Source of the DNA: Legionellaceae bacterium
GTDB lineage: Bacteria; Pseudomonadota; Gammaproteobacteria; Legionellales; Legionellaceae
Direction: 5' to 3'
NCBI GenBank assembly: GCA_020831865.1
Contig: JAFIFT010000019.1
Location: forward strand, 62,001-126,000
DNA length: 64,000 nt
This document shows positions 1 through 8,540 of this stretch, piece by piece. The translations under genes and the position numbers were made by a program. Under the pieces are notes generated by a model. It searched no databases and was not told the DNA's origin. It saw nothing but the letters and a program-made list of their open reading frames with translations. Each line of letters begins with the position of its first letter. Position 1 is the stretch's first letter.

Positions 1-848
1 GTAAAGGAAGGCTTGTTCAAAGCTTTTGCTATGTGGATGCCTCCCCCTTCATTACCAATAATGGCATCACAATGATTCATAATGATAATAAAGGTCCTTA
101 AGTCATAATCAGACAAGGCAAAAAATATATTTTTTTTAGCCTCATCATGACATAACTGATACAGCTTATGTGCTATCTCCCTTTGCTGGGGCAAGAAATT
201 AAATAAAATATTTACGTTGACCTGACGTGCTATCTGATTGACCAACCTTGCCATATACTCCAGAGGATAGGTTTTTAACGGGCAACTCCCCACAATATTG
301 AGCATGAGATTTTTCCTGGCCGGAATATTGTGTTTGGCAAATAAAAAAGCAGCCTTTTGCTTTTCCTGCTCAGAAAGATATATCTTGGGATAACGGTCAG
401 GCAATAGGTGATTTAAGAAGGGCTGAATGAGAAGCAGCTTTAAATCGATCATGCGCCCCGGCGGCGTCACAGTTACCGATTCCCTGGGAATATTATCGGT
501 GTAGAGAAACGCCCTGTATTTTTTTTTATATGAGATACGGCGTTTTGCTCCGCAGAGCAAAACAATTAGCCAGCTCTCCAGTTTCGTATACGCGTCAACG
601 ACCACATCATATTGTTGACGCCGGATGTGCCAGGCAAATTTTAAAAAGGACCATACGCTTGCCCTATGCTCTGGACGGATGGTAATTACCTGATTAATGT
701 TAGGATTTCCATCAAGTACGGGCAAAGCTTCCTGGTTAATCACGTAATGGATGTCTGCGTTTGGCATTATTTTTTTTAAGTGGTTACCAATAACACTGCT
801 GATAAGGACATCACCAATCTTTTTATGCTGTATCACCAATATTTTCAT
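1..848 (-). CDS. Glycosyltransferase family 9 (heptosyltransferase-like), 3' end outside window
   Basis: The translation starts MKILVIQHKKIGDVLISS, the nucleotide-fold beginning typical of family 9 (ADP-heptose:LPS heptosyltransferase) enzymes, and runs about 282 residues to the window edge without a stop. Near the edge it reads GNEGGGIHIAKAL, at the place where the family has its (D/G)xGxxHIAxAL sugar-nucleotide loop. The expected role is transfer of a sugar, probably a heptose, to lipopolysaccharide core on the cytoplasmic face of the inner membrane. No strong ribosome binding site is visible before the chosen ATG. The lipid A genes just downstream fit an envelope role. The exact acceptor cannot be told. 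Confidence 0.8.
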   Translation of the reverse strand, partial: MKILVIQHKKIGDVLISSVIGNHLKKIMPNADIHYVINQEALPVLDGNPNINQVITIRPEHRASVWSFLKFAWHIRRQQYDVVVDAYTKLESWLIVLLCGAKRRISYKKKYRAFLYTDNIPRESVTVTPPGRMIDLKLLLIQPFLNHLLPDRYPKIYLSEQEKQKAAFLFAKHNIPARKNLMLNIVGSCPLKTYPLEYMARLVNQIARQVNVNILFNFLPQQREIAHKLYQLCHDEAKKNIFFALSDYDLRTFIIIMNHCDAIIGNEGGGIHIAKALNKPSF

Positions 849-1222
849 TTTTTAATCAAACATCGCCTGCAAAATAAAGACGCATTATGTCGGCAGTTCC
901 TCTTTTTCACAAGCCTCATTTTTAAGATCACCAAGCTTAAATCAGTCAATCATATCGAGTCTTCTGATGTAAGCCGAAAAAAACCGGCGATTGGGTGCAA
1001 TTAACATGGAATGCTGGTAGCTGATAAGGCACGAGGGAAGCGTTAAAATTGCCTATAATACAGTGCAGCCCCCTCCCCAAACCACTTCATCGAAACAATG
1101 AGAGCATATGACACTTGCAGTCTACTGTGCACCGTAAATAGTCGGTAGACAAAAGATTTTTTAATGATAGAATGTAGAGGTTTTTATCAGGATTTATCAA
1201 ATTTTTCAGGGAGTAAAACCAC
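849..1222. other. Intergenic region between divergent genes
   Basis: This stretch separates the divergent glycosyltransferase and outer membrane protein genes. It holds a TATAAT box at 1054-1059 with no convincing -35, and the better promoter candidate listed separately. A plus-strand frame covering 780-1004 is not accepted because it overlaps the glycosyltransferase start antisense and has no ribosome binding site or recognisable domain. Confidence 0.5.
1146..1173 (+). promoter_or_regulatory. Putative sigma-70 promoter of the outer membrane protein gene
   Basis: TAGACA and TAGAAT are separated by 16 bp, about 50 bp before the start codon. Both boxes are one mismatch from consensus. The ribosome binding site AGGGAG follows at 1208-1213. 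Confidence 0.45.
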
Positions 1223-2326
1223 ATGTTTTTGCATTCAGGTCGTCAATCATCCGTTTTAGCGTTATTTTTAACCGCTTCATCTCTTTCTTTCGCAGGAACC
1301 ATGGGAACAGGGGATGACAGCACTGGTTGGTCTTTTAGTGTCACTCCCATTTATGGGGCGATAAGCGACTCTGCCATTGATAAAGCACCTTATGCGGTGT
1401 CGATAGACCCATCAAACAACATTGTCAGTAACGTCTCAAAAATTGATTCCCGCTGGGGATACTCCCTAAGCTTAGGCTACCTGTTTGGCCCGGAAAATAG
1501 CCATGATGTGGTATTAAGCTACACCAATCTTACGAACAAAGGCACCTCGCGTACCATTAACACCCAGCCTGATGATGTATTGATTAACCCAATCAGCCAA
1601 ATCCTCAAAAGCGAGTCCGGTGCTGCTGCGCTAACGAATATTGGCGGCCTGGAAATGTATGGTCCGGCAGAGGCAACTTTTAGCGGAAATTATAAATATC
1701 AAACCGCAGACTTAATCACGCACCGTTATTTTAAAAGCTCGTTCTTAAGCGGCGTACAGTTTTCCCGCTATTATGGGATAAAAGCCACCCAACTAAAAAA
1801 AGGATTTGTCGCCCAGTATCGCGGGATGGGCTATTCTTTTGATCCGGTTACTTTCGAAACCACTTTAGAACCACTTGACGATAACATCAATTATCAGGCG
1901 AAATATTATGGTATAGGCCCACGCATAGGAATGGGAGCCAACTGGGCTTTGACGCATCATATTAGTTTAATAGGGGACGTGTCAGCTGCATTACTAGGTG
2001 GAACTTATGACACTCGATTCCATGAAACACTAGTGACAAGTATCAATGTTCCTGACTTGGTAAATTCTGACCGCTATAGTTTTAACCAAAAAACACACTC
2101 CTCACTCTGGGCTGCCGGGGTATTGGGAGCCAATCTCGGCGTTGCAGTAGATTTTGATATGAAAAATGACAGTCACGTCGGAATAGCCGGTGGTATCAGC
2201 TCAGAGCAATACTGGACAGAAGCAACTCCGGATTACTTTTCCAGCAAAACCGGTCGCAATCACGTTTCAATTAACCAACGGTTTTCGGTTAGAAACCTGT
2301 TTATTAAATTAAGCTATGCTTGTTAA
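1223..2326 (+). CDS. Outer membrane protein, Legionella Lpg1974/24-kDa OMP-like
   Basis: A 367-residue protein with a signal peptide of about 24 residues (hydrophobic core VLALFLTASS, cleavage after SFA). The mature start GTMGTG resembles the GTMG start of the Legionella pore-forming outer membrane protein family (PF05150). The rest is rich in alternating aromatic and polar residues, as expected for a beta-barrel. The reading frame ends FIKLSYAC, so the usual terminal aromatic is followed by Ala-Cys. It probably sits in the outer membrane as a porin or surface protein. AGGGAG lies 9 bp before the ATG. It is a single gene, closed by a strong hairpin. The family call is from memory of the motif; the beta-barrel fold is the surer part. 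Confidence 0.72.
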   Translation: MFLHSGRQSSVLALFLTASSLSFAGTMGTGDDSTGWSFSVTPIYGAISDSAIDKAPYAVSIDPSNNIVSNVSKIDSRWGYSLSLGYLFGPENSHDVVLSYTNLTNKGTSRTINTQPDDVLINPISQILKSESGAAALTNIGGLEMYGPAEATFSGNYKYQTADLITHRYFKSSFLSGVQFSRYYGIKATQLKKGFVAQYRGMGYSFDPVTFETTLEPLDDNINYQAKYYGIGPRIGMGANWALTHHISLIGDVSAALLGGTYDTRFHETLVTSINVPDLVNSDRYSFNQKTHSSLWAAGVLGANLGVAVDFDMKNDSHVGIAGGISSEQYWTEATPDYFSSKTGRNHVSINQRFSVRNLFIKLSYAC

Positions 2327-2364
2327 AGGCGCTTTGCTTATTTTAAAATCAACATACCAGGACC

Positions 2365-2391
2365 CACGAAGCGGAAAATTTCCGCTTCGTG
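2365..2391 (+). terminator. Stem-loop terminator after the outer membrane protein gene
   Basis: A near-perfect palindrome, CACGAAGCGGAAA paired with TTTCCGCTTCGTG around a single A, lies 38 bp after the stop codon. The following run (GAGTTTATTG) has few T residues, so termination may be imperfect or bidirectional. Confidence 0.6.
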
Positions 2392-2430
2392 AGTTTATTG
2401 AAAATAGATACACCATACTTTTATAACGTC

Positions 2431-2505
2431 CACCAAGCGCTTCTCTTGGTGTTCCCAGCTTCTACCCCAGCCTGTTTTTCTGAGGCTCAACCTGGCAGAA
2501 CCAGG
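2431..2505 (+). promoter_or_regulatory. Two hairpins in the lpxA upstream region
   Basis: CACCAAG pairs with CTTGGTG around a 7-nt loop at 2431-2451, and CCTGG pairs with CCAGG around CAGAA at 2491-2505. They stand 160-234 bp before the lpxA start in a stretch with no accepted gene. They could form part of a structured 5' leader, or be remnants; no known riboswitch class was recognised. Confidence 0.3.
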
Positions 2506-2664
2506 AAAGAAAGACACCAGGGGTTAGTAGCTATGCCCATGATTTGATAACCGCAAATCATGCAGGCATGCTCTACAAGCGCAGTAGCGGCGCGGATATT
2601 CCAAGATGCCGGGTTTCTTGTCTGGCGTCTGTTTTTTGTAGCTGGTTTTTTTGGAGGTACCTTC

Positions 2665-3495
2665 ATGCAAGTGAGTCCGTTAGATCATTGTCATGCATCT
2701 AATCAAGTGCTTTCCTTTTCACAATTGATCCACCCTAGCGCACTGATATCTCCGAACGCAAGCATTGCGGCTGGAGTTAGCATTGGCCCCTATTCCATTA
2801 TTGGGGATCATGTCCACATTGGTGGGAAAACCAGCATAGGCGCTCATGTTTCTATTCAAGGATGGACACATATTGGTGAGAGCAACCAAATTGAAACGGG
2901 AGCGGTGATTGGTGCCGCACCTCAGGATCTGAAATTCGCCGGTGAAAAAAGTACCGTTTTTATTGGTAACCACAATATTATTCGGGAATATGTCACCATT
3001 AACCGGGGCACCGCCGGCGGTGGTGGGGAAACACGTATCGGCCACCACAACCTGATCATGACTTCCGCCCATGTGGCTCATGATGTGCAGATGGGCGACC
3101 ATAACGTGGTCGCCAATGCGGTTGCCATTGGTGGTCATGTCAGAATTGATGATTGGGTGACCATAGGTGCGCTCTGTGGAATTCATCAGTTCGTTCAACT
3201 AGGCAGAATGTGTATGATTGGCGCGCAAAGCAAAATTACCAAAGACGTTTTGCCGTATCACCTGGTGGCCGGTGCTCCGCCCCGATGCTTTGGTATTAAT
3301 GTGGAGCGATTACGCCGAAATAGATACTCTGTTGCGGAACGATTAGCGATTCAGCGAGCCTATAAGCTCTTCTTTCAAAAAGGACAAAGCACCATGGAGG
3401 CTGTGGCCACACTAAAAAAAGAGTTCCCCGACAACCCGGATGTCCAGCACATAGTGCAGTTTGTTGAGCAATCTTCACGTAGTTTTTATCGGTAA
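2665..3495 (+). CDS. lpxA: UDP-N-acetylglucosamine acyltransferase LpxA
   Basis: First enzyme of lipid A synthesis: it moves a 3-hydroxyacyl chain from acyl carrier protein to the 3-OH of UDP-GlcNAc. The 276 residues show the left-handed beta-helix hexapeptide pattern (HPSALISPNASIAAGVSIGP) and the block SAHVAHD, where the last His matches the catalytic His125 of E. coli LpxA, followed by the C-terminal helical domain. Start: the frame stays open to 2560, but the ATG at 2665 has GGAGG 7 bp upstream and aligns with the family start. The extra upstream residues would form an out-of-place hydrophobic segment. lpxD follows 17 bp later, so the two are probably cotranscribed. fabZ, often between them in other Proteobacteria, is absent here. 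Confidence 0.93.
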   Translation: MQVSPLDHCHASNQVLSFSQLIHPSALISPNASIAAGVSIGPYSIIGDHVHIGGKTSIGAHVSIQGWTHIGESNQIETGAVIGAAPQDLKFAGEKSTVFIGNHNIIREYVTINRGTAGGGGETRIGHHNLIMTSAHVAHDVQMGDHNVVANAVAIGGHVRIDDWVTIGALCGIHQFVQLGRMCMIGAQSKITKDVLPYHLVAGAPPRCFGINVERLRRNRYSVAERLAIQRAYKLFFQKGQSTMEAVATLKKEFPDNPDVQHIVQFVEQSSRSFYR

Positions 3496-3512
3496 TTTTT
3501 TAGAGTTGATTG

Positions 3513-4544
3513 ATGTATCCATTTACTAAAGCAGCAGGCCCCTTTCATTTGTCAGAATTGGCCAACATTTCCGGTGCCCACCTGCATAAAGACAAAGGCG
3601 CTTTGTTTCCCGTTTCCGGCTTGGCAACACTTGCAGAGGCCTCAGAGCAAGAACTGGTGGTATTACATCAAAAAAAATACATAAAAGAGCTGAAAAATAC
3701 AGCAGCCCGTGCCTGTATTATCGGGGTAGAATTTGTGCGGTTTGCCCCTGATCATATGTATTTATTGGTGCACCAAAATCCCTATAAAGCATTTGCCTAC
3801 ATTGCTCAGGCTTTTTATCCTGCCGAAAAACCAGCGAACGATATTGCTTCCTCAGCCGTAATCGAGCCTTCCGCAGTTATTGGCACAGATTGCGTTATTG
3901 CACATGGCGCTTACATTGGCTCTGACGCTAACATTGGTGCCGGATGTAAAATTGGTGTCAACACCTATATTGGTCACGGGGTTCGTATCGGCAAAGATTG
4001 CCTCATAGAGGATAATGTCAGCATTCGACACGCAATTATAGGCAATCAAGTCACGATATCCCCCGGAGCACGTATCGGACAAGATGGTTTTGGATTTGCC
4101 AGTGACGCTCTTGGTCATTATAAAATTCCTCATGCCGGTGGTGTTATAATTGGCAATCATGTGGCAATAGGGGCAAACACCTGTATAGATAGAGGCTCAT
4201 TGGACAATACCGTAATTGAGGATGGGTGTCGTTTGGATAATCTGGTACAGATTGGACATAATGTTAAGATTGGTAAGGGCTCTATCATCGTCGCTCAAGT
4301 TGGCATTGCGGGAAGCGCCACACTGGCTGAACATGTCACTGTAGCCGGACAAGCTGGGATCATTGGGCATATCAAGCTGGGCACTGGCGCTACCGTTTTA
4401 GCCGGCGCGAAAGTCTTAAAGGATGTCAACGCCGGAGACCGGGTGGGGGGATATCCTGCAGTATCCCTGAGCAACTGGCAAAAGCAAATTCGATATTTAA
4501 AAACAGCGACTAAGCCAAAGACGCCTCTAAAATCTCAAGAATAG
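3513..4544 (+). CDS. lpxD: UDP-3-O-acylglucosamine N-acyltransferase LpxD
   Basis: Third step of lipid A synthesis: adds an R-3-hydroxyacyl chain to the 2-amine of UDP-3-O-acyl-glucosamine. The 343 residues match the family length (E. coli 341). The N-terminal uridine-binding domain (to about residue 100) leads into hexapeptide repeats ([20 protein letters not shown]) with the catalytic His region QIGHNVKIG and a C-terminal helix. An in-frame TTG three bases upstream is also possible, but the ATG is preferred. The 3' end overlaps the convergent lpxB gene by 35 bp. L. pneumophila carries several lpxA and lpxD copies, so this may be one of a set. Confidence 0.93.
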   Translation: MYPFTKAAGPFHLSELANISGAHLHKDKGALFPVSGLATLAEASEQELVVLHQKKYIKELKNTAARACIIGVEFVRFAPDHMYLLVHQNPYKAFAYIAQAFYPAEKPANDIASSAVIEPSAVIGTDCVIAHGAYIGSDANIGAGCKIGVNTYIGHGVRIGKDCLIEDNVSIRHAIIGNQVTISPGARIGQDGFGFASDALGHYKIPHAGGVIIGNHVAIGANTCIDRGSLDNTVIEDGCRLDNLVQIGHNVKIGKGSIIVAQVGIAGSATLAEHVTVAGQAGIIGHIKLGTGATVLAGAKVLKDVNAGDRVGGYPAVSLSNWQKQIRYLKTATKPKTPLKSQE

Positions 4545-5691
4545 ACAGGGCCGCTTTCTCATTAGCATTCTGACGTAATCTGTGGTGAATAGCCGTGAAC
4601 TCCTCTATGAGTTCTTTTTGACTACCGGAAGCCAGCAGTTCTAAAACAGCGCGGGCGATACTTTCAACTCTTGCCTTTTTCTGGATAAACTCAGGCACTA
4701 AGGGCTGATTAGCCAATAAGTTAGGTAGCGCAATATAAGGGACTTTTACCTGTGGCGCAATAATAGAATGGGTAAGCACCCCCCACTTAAATGCCACCAC
4801 CATTGGCCGTTTTAACAGCATGGCTTCGAGCGTAGCAGTTCCCGATTTGGTTAACACCACGTTAGAGACTGACATAGCTTCCCGAGCATGGCCAAGAAGG
4901 ATGCGCATATTCAGGTGACGGTGTCGGGCTTGAAGCTGTTTCGTAAAACCAGCATAGAGTGCCGGACAGGCAATAGGGACAATAAAATGCACCTTGGGTG
5001 TCTCGAGAGCAATTCTATGCATGACATCGAGAAACAACGGGCCCATATACTTGAGCTCCCCAGCGCGACTGCCTGGCAGCACGGCCACAACACAGTCATC
5101 CGCCTGGTAATGGTATTTTTTTCGCAAGCCAGCATCATCGGGTTGCATGGGAATTAAGTCAGCCAACGGATGACCAATAAACTGTGCGGGTACATCATGT
5201 TGCCGATAAAAGGACGCCTCAAAAGGAAATAAGGTCAATACCAAATCAACCGCTTTTTTGATGGCATACACCCGCTTCGGCCGCCATGCCCATACTTTGG
5301 GGCTCACCAGATGCACCGTTTTAATATTGCGCGGTTTTAGCCGGGCTTCGACCGATAAATTAAAATCAGGATAATCAATACCGATAAACAAATCCGGCGG
5401 ATTAGCTTGCCATTCCTTTAACAACCGCTGTCTTATCAAATACAACTGCGGATATCGTCGCAGGACATCGCTGATTCCCATGACGGAAAGTTGCGACATA
5501 GGTACCAGCGAATGGAAGCCTTCCGCCACCATTTGCGGACCACCAACTCCCGTGAACTCGACATTGATTAAGTGCTTTTTCAATTCACGAATCACGCCCG
5601 CCCCCAGTAAATCACCGGACATCTCACCGGCAATCATGGCGATTCGAACTGTGCTTGTTTTCGTTAATCTGTGTTTATAGAAGGATGGCAT
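4510..5691 (-). CDS. lpxB: Lipid-A-disaccharide synthase LpxB
   Basis: Condenses UDP-2,3-diacylglucosamine with lipid X to form the lipid A disaccharide at the inner membrane. The 393-residue product has the N-terminal [18 protein letters not shown] motif (family 'AGExSGD'), then [34 protein letters not shown] and VLPGSRAGE, all hallmark blocks. An internal ATG at codon 19 would give 375 residues; neither start has a good Shine-Dalgarno. It is transcribed against lpxA-lpxD, not in an operon with them as in E. coli, and its last codons overlap lpxD. Confidence 0.93.
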   Translation of the reverse strand: MPSFYKHRLTKTSTVRIAMIAGEMSGDLLGAGVIRELKKHLINVEFTGVGGPQMVAEGFHSLVPMSQLSVMGISDVLRRYPQLYLIRQRLLKEWQANPPDLFIGIDYPDFNLSVEARLKPRNIKTVHLVSPKVWAWRPKRVYAIKKAVDLVLTLFPFEASFYRQHDVPAQFIGHPLADLIPMQPDDAGLRKKYHYQADDCVVAVLPGSRAGELKYMGPLFLDVMHRIALETPKVHFIVPIACPALYAGFTKQLQARHRHLNMRILLGHAREAMSVSNVVLTKSGTATLEAMLLKRPMVVAFKWGVLTHSIIAPQVKVPYIALPNLLANQPLVPEFIQKKARVESIARAVLELLASGSQKELIEEFTAIHHRLRQNANEKAALSILEILEASLA

Positions 5692-6076
5692 GAATACTGG
5701 CTTAAATTCGCCCTTTGGCGTATGTAACTCTAGTGCTTTAGGCAGTGAATTCGAAGAGTATAGAGTAAAGTGGTCCGGCTTTCAATCGGCTATCTTGGTC
5801 AAGATACGAATGTCCTGGGGCCTGATGATAACCTTGTTTTCAGTTGCTCCGGTGTTCTGTCTTTTTTTATGCGGAAACCCTGAAATTTCTAATGAAAAAA
5901 ATGCGAAAGCTGTTACAATTTCTGCTGCTGGCGCTGATGTTTGGCAGGGCTTATTAGGGACTGTTGACCTTTCGTCTCTAGCAACAACGCCGGATAAACC
6001 GCGGCACGTGGGCATCTTGGGATGCAATGTCAAGAGCCCCTAAAACAACAGCACAATCAAGGGTAGTTTTCTTTAT
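5692..6076. other. Intergenic region with palindrome and dispersed repeat
   Basis: This gap lies between divergent lpxB and the acyltransferase pair. It holds a 16-bp palindrome TATCTTGGTCAAGATA at 5791-5806 and one copy of a dispersed repeat (listed separately). Frames on both strands here (for example 5690-6043) lack ribosome binding sites, known domains and protein-like composition; I take them as chance. Confidence 0.5.
5995..6021 (-). repeat. Dispersed 27-bp repeat, copy 1
   Basis: On the minus strand this reads CCCAAGATGCCCACGTGCCG and continues CGGTTTA. It differs by only two transitions from the copy at 23329-23355. It contains CACGTG and CCGCGG palindromes. It lies between genes, as expected of a REP-like intergenic repeat. 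Confidence 0.6.
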
Positions 6077-6925
6077 ATGGTAAAGTTAAAACATGATGTC
6101 AAGACCCTTCCCATAAGCATCTGGGGCAGACTGATATATTTTTTGTCACCTTATAACAGAAGTAATGCCAAAAAAAATATAGAGCGCGTATTCCAATCCA
6201 CTTTATCCGCCGCTGAAAAAAAACGACTGGGGATAGCGTATTATTCCCATATACTCAGTAGTATAAAAGAGATTATGCTCTATGCTCTGGTCAGTAAGAA
6301 GCATCTGGCAAAGCAGGTTCGCATCATTGGCCTTGAATATTTGCAGGATGCCATCAGCACGGGCAAGGGAACCTTAGTCCTTACCGGACATTTCGGGAGC
6401 TGGGAGTACGCACCATTATTTTTACTTGAAGCTTTGGACCCCAAAAACACTGGCTTTTATTGCGTGCGAAAAAAATTGCGTTTTGCCTTTTTGGATTCTA
6501 TTTTTTTACGCCGCTTTGAACATTGTGGTTTTGAAATCATTAATGAGAACAATGCCGTCAGTCAAACTCGCAACGCCTTAAAAAAGAATGCCGTTATTTT
6601 TTTTCCCTTTGATGTGCATCCCTCTTCTAAAGTTAAAAACAGAGTCACTACTGATTTTTTAGGGCAGCAAACTGACACGAACTTGAGCCTGGCTTATTTG
6701 GCGTCACGATATCAATCCTGCGTGTTATCCATTGCCTCATATCGAACGGGCAAAAACCAACATGTTCTGCAGATCTATCCCGAGATAAAGCCCTTGCTAA
6801 ATCTGGACTATCAGCAGACACTCGTAGAGCAAACCAAACTTTACAATAAACGACTGGAAGACATGCTGCTGCCTTACCCTCATCAATGGTTATGGTCGTA
6901 CAAACGTTGGAAAAATAATGACTAA
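6077..6925 (+). CDS. Lipid A biosynthesis acyltransferase, LpxL/HtrB family (first of pair)
   Basis: Late acyltransferase adding a secondary acyl chain to lipid A at the inner membrane. The 282 residues carry the catalytic HX4E motif as TGHFGSWE (H105, E110), the block KKNAVIFFPFDVH, where the family has its D/H-containing second motif, and the C-terminal YPHQWLWSYKRWK, typical of the family. An N-terminal hydrophobic stretch (GRLIYFLSP) is short, so membrane attachment may be weak. It overlaps the next paralogue by 8 bp. No clear ribosome binding site precedes the ATG. Which chain it adds cannot be told. Confidence 0.88.
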   Translation: MVKLKHDVKTLPISIWGRLIYFLSPYNRSNAKKNIERVFQSTLSAAEKKRLGIAYYSHILSSIKEIMLYALVSKKHLAKQVRIIGLEYLQDAISTGKGTLVLTGHFGSWEYAPLFLLEALDPKNTGFYCVRKKLRFAFLDSIFLRRFEHCGFEIINENNAVSQTRNALKKNAVIFFPFDVHPSSKVKNRVTTDFLGQQTDTNLSLAYLASRYQSCVLSIASYRTGKNQHVLQIYPEIKPLLNLDYQQTLVEQTKLYNKRLEDMLLPYPHQWLWSYKRWKNND

Positions 6926-7751
6926 TTCTCACTTATCAAAGCTGCGCGTCACGTTTGCCGGACGTCTGCTCTACTGGTTACTACCGCTCCGCAAGCAGGT
7001 CGTATTGCAGAATATCGATCTTGTGTTTAAAGACACCGCCACGGCGGGTGAAAAAAAAAGATTAGCCAAGGCATTCTATTCCCATGTGGCCTCCACCTTA
7101 AAAGAAATCCTTTTCATGCGAAGCGGTGCTAAAAAAGGGAATCAAGTCATAGAAATCCGCGGAATAGAACATTTACAGACGGCAGTTGCCCAACAAAAAG
7201 GCGTTTTTTTATTAACCGGACATTTGGGAAACTGGGAGCTCACATCCACTTTAGGTTTGGCACAGATTTCCAGGCTATTTGGACCGGTAAATATTATCAG
7301 GCGCCGCATTCGTGTGCGGTGGCTGGAAACTATATTATTTACCAGGATGAAAGAGCACGGCTTAGCCATCATTGATAGCATGGGTGCACCAAAAAAAATA
7401 CATGTAGCCCTGAAAAAAAACGAAATTATCCTGTTTGCAATGGATCAACATGCCCAATTAAATAAAAAATCCGGCATCGCAGTAGACTTTTTTGGCATCA
7501 AAGCAGGAACCTACCGAAGCTTGGCCTTTTTTGCGCACAAATATCAGAGCCCGGTTGTTCCCGTATCGTCCTATCGACAGCAGAATGGTAAACACGTAGC
7601 TCAGTTTCATCCGGAGATAGAATGGGTGCATCATACTGAAAAAGAACAAGCCATCTATCAAAATACCCGGCGATACAATCAAATGCTTGAAAAACTCATT
7701 TTGCAACATCCAGAACAATGGTGGTGGGTGCACAGGCGATGGAAATTATAA
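6918..7751 (+). CDS. Lipid A biosynthesis acyltransferase, LpxL/HtrB family (second of pair)
   Basis: Tandem paralogue of the preceding gene, 277 residues, with HX4E as TGHLGNWE (H102, E107), KKNEIILFAMDQHAQ and the C-terminal HPEQWWWVHRRWK. The two proteins align along their whole length but have diverged well, so the duplication is not recent. Start and stop overlap the first gene by 8 bp, which implies translational coupling. Such pairs may add different acyl chains or act at different positions. Confidence 0.88.
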   Translation: MTNSHLSKLRVTFAGRLLYWLLPLRKQVVLQNIDLVFKDTATAGEKKRLAKAFYSHVASTLKEILFMRSGAKKGNQVIEIRGIEHLQTAVAQQKGVFLLTGHLGNWELTSTLGLAQISRLFGPVNIIRRRIRVRWLETILFTRMKEHGLAIIDSMGAPKKIHVALKKNEIILFAMDQHAQLNKKSGIAVDFFGIKAGTYRSLAFFAHKYQSPVVPVSSYRQQNGKHVAQFHPEIEWVHHTEKEQAIYQNTRRYNQMLEKLILQHPEQWWWVHRRWKL

Positions 7752-7839
7752 TACAGAAGAAGCGCGCAGCGTATAACCCCCCATACAAGAGCATTTTTAG
7801 AGCAAATATGTTTGAAATTTTTCAATTCATCAACTATAG

Positions 7840-7868
7840 TTAATTGGCTTTTAGTCACTTTATATAAT
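7840..7868 (+). promoter_or_regulatory. Possible promoter of the PRC-barrel gene
   Basis: TTAATT is 17 bp before a perfect TATAAT, 19 bp upstream of the start codon. The -35 is weak (3 of 6), which may point to activator use or an alternative sigma factor. Confidence 0.35.
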
Positions 7869-7887
7869 ATGAGCTCAAGGAGCGAAC

Positions 7888-8229
7888 ATGAAACACAAAT
7901 TGGTTAGAACGCATAACGTTGTGGGTATCGATGTGCAAAATGCACAAGATGAAAATCTGGGTAAAATTGAAGACTTGGTGCTCAACAAGCAGACGGGACA
8001 TGTTGAGTACGTGGTTTTGTCATTTGGCGGATTTTTGGGCATGGGTGATAAATTATTTGCTCTGCCTTGGAGCATTTTCTCATTTGATGACAGCAAAGAC
8101 TGCTTCATTATCAACGTTGAGAAAGAAAAATTAAAAAACTCCCCCGGCTTTGATAAAGATCAGTGGCCTAATATGTCGGATGAGAAGTGGGGTTCTTCTA
8201 TACATAGCTATTACGGAACCAAAATGTAA
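7888..8229 (+). CDS. PRC-barrel domain protein
   Basis: A 113-residue cytoplasmic protein. Residues about 5-75 form a PRC-barrel: VVGIDVQNAQDENLGKIEDL, then a strand-rich segment GHVEYVVLSFGGFLGMGDKL and FALPWSIFSF. The family occurs in RNA processing factor RimM, photosynthetic reaction centres and many small stress proteins. AAGGAGC precedes the ATG by a good distance. The next two genes (DUF1328, BON) are of the same small, stress-type class. The exact function is unknown. Confidence 0.82.
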   Translation: MKHKLVRTHNVVGIDVQNAQDENLGKIEDLVLNKQTGHVEYVVLSFGGFLGMGDKLFALPWSIFSFDDSKDCFIINVEKEKLKNSPGFDKDQWPNMSDEKWGSSIHSYYGTKM

Positions 8230-8235
8230 CATGCG

Positions 8236-8276
8236 TGCCAGGATTGTCAAGGCAGCATGATTTGACCTTCCTGGCA
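8236..8276 (+). terminator. Imperfect stem-loop between PRC-barrel and DUF1328 genes
   Basis: TGCCAGGA pairs with TCCTGGCA. After two mismatches, GTCAA pairs with TTGAC inside. No T run follows. It may terminate, attenuate or stabilise the upstream message. Confidence 0.4.
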
Positions 8277-8316
8277 ACAAGGACACATTCCTATCCAATC
8301 AGACAAGGAGTACATT

Positions 8317-8490
8317 ATGTTAAGATGGGCGGTTACCTTTCTTGTTGTTGCCATCATAGCAGCTCTGCTGGGTTTCGGTGGAATTGCAGGGGCAGCAACT
8401 AATATTGCGCAATTACTTTTCTTTTTATTTATTATTTTATTTGTTATTTTTCTGGTACTGGGAAGAAGAGGAGGACCGCCGCCAACGTAG
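8317..8490 (+). CDS. DUF1328 / YtjA-type small membrane protein
   Basis: A 57-residue protein: [20 protein letters not shown], then [20 protein letters not shown] and a short tail ending GRRGGPPPT. Two hydrophobic helices with the GxGGIAG..A turn are the signature of the DUF1328 (UPF0391) family. AAGGAG lies 6 bp before the ATG. It is in the inner membrane; the function is unknown, though relatives are often part of stress regulons. Confidence 0.85.
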   Translation: MLRWAVTFLVVAIIAALLGFGGIAGAATNIAQLLFFLFIILFVIFLVLGRRGGPPPT

Positions 8491-8540
8491 CAGCGGGATA
8501 ATCAACTATTCTTTGATATTAAACGAAAGGATACATCATC

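Noticed and set aside
780-1004. 74-codon plus-strand frame
   Set aside because: It overlaps the start of the glycosyltransferase antisense, has no ribosome binding site and no recognisable domain.
2560-2664. N-terminal hydrophobic extension of lpxA
   Set aside because: The frame is open, but LpxA is a soluble cytoplasmic enzyme, the ATG at 2665 has a strong GGAGG, and family alignment starts there.
2719-3198. 159-codon minus-strand frame inside lpxA
   Set aside because: It is a shadow of the hexapeptide-repeat coding pattern; the plus-strand gene is certain.
5690-6043. 117-codon frame before the acyltransferases
   Set aside because: Composition is not protein-like, there is no ribosome binding site, and it runs through the dispersed repeat, which explains its C-terminal part.
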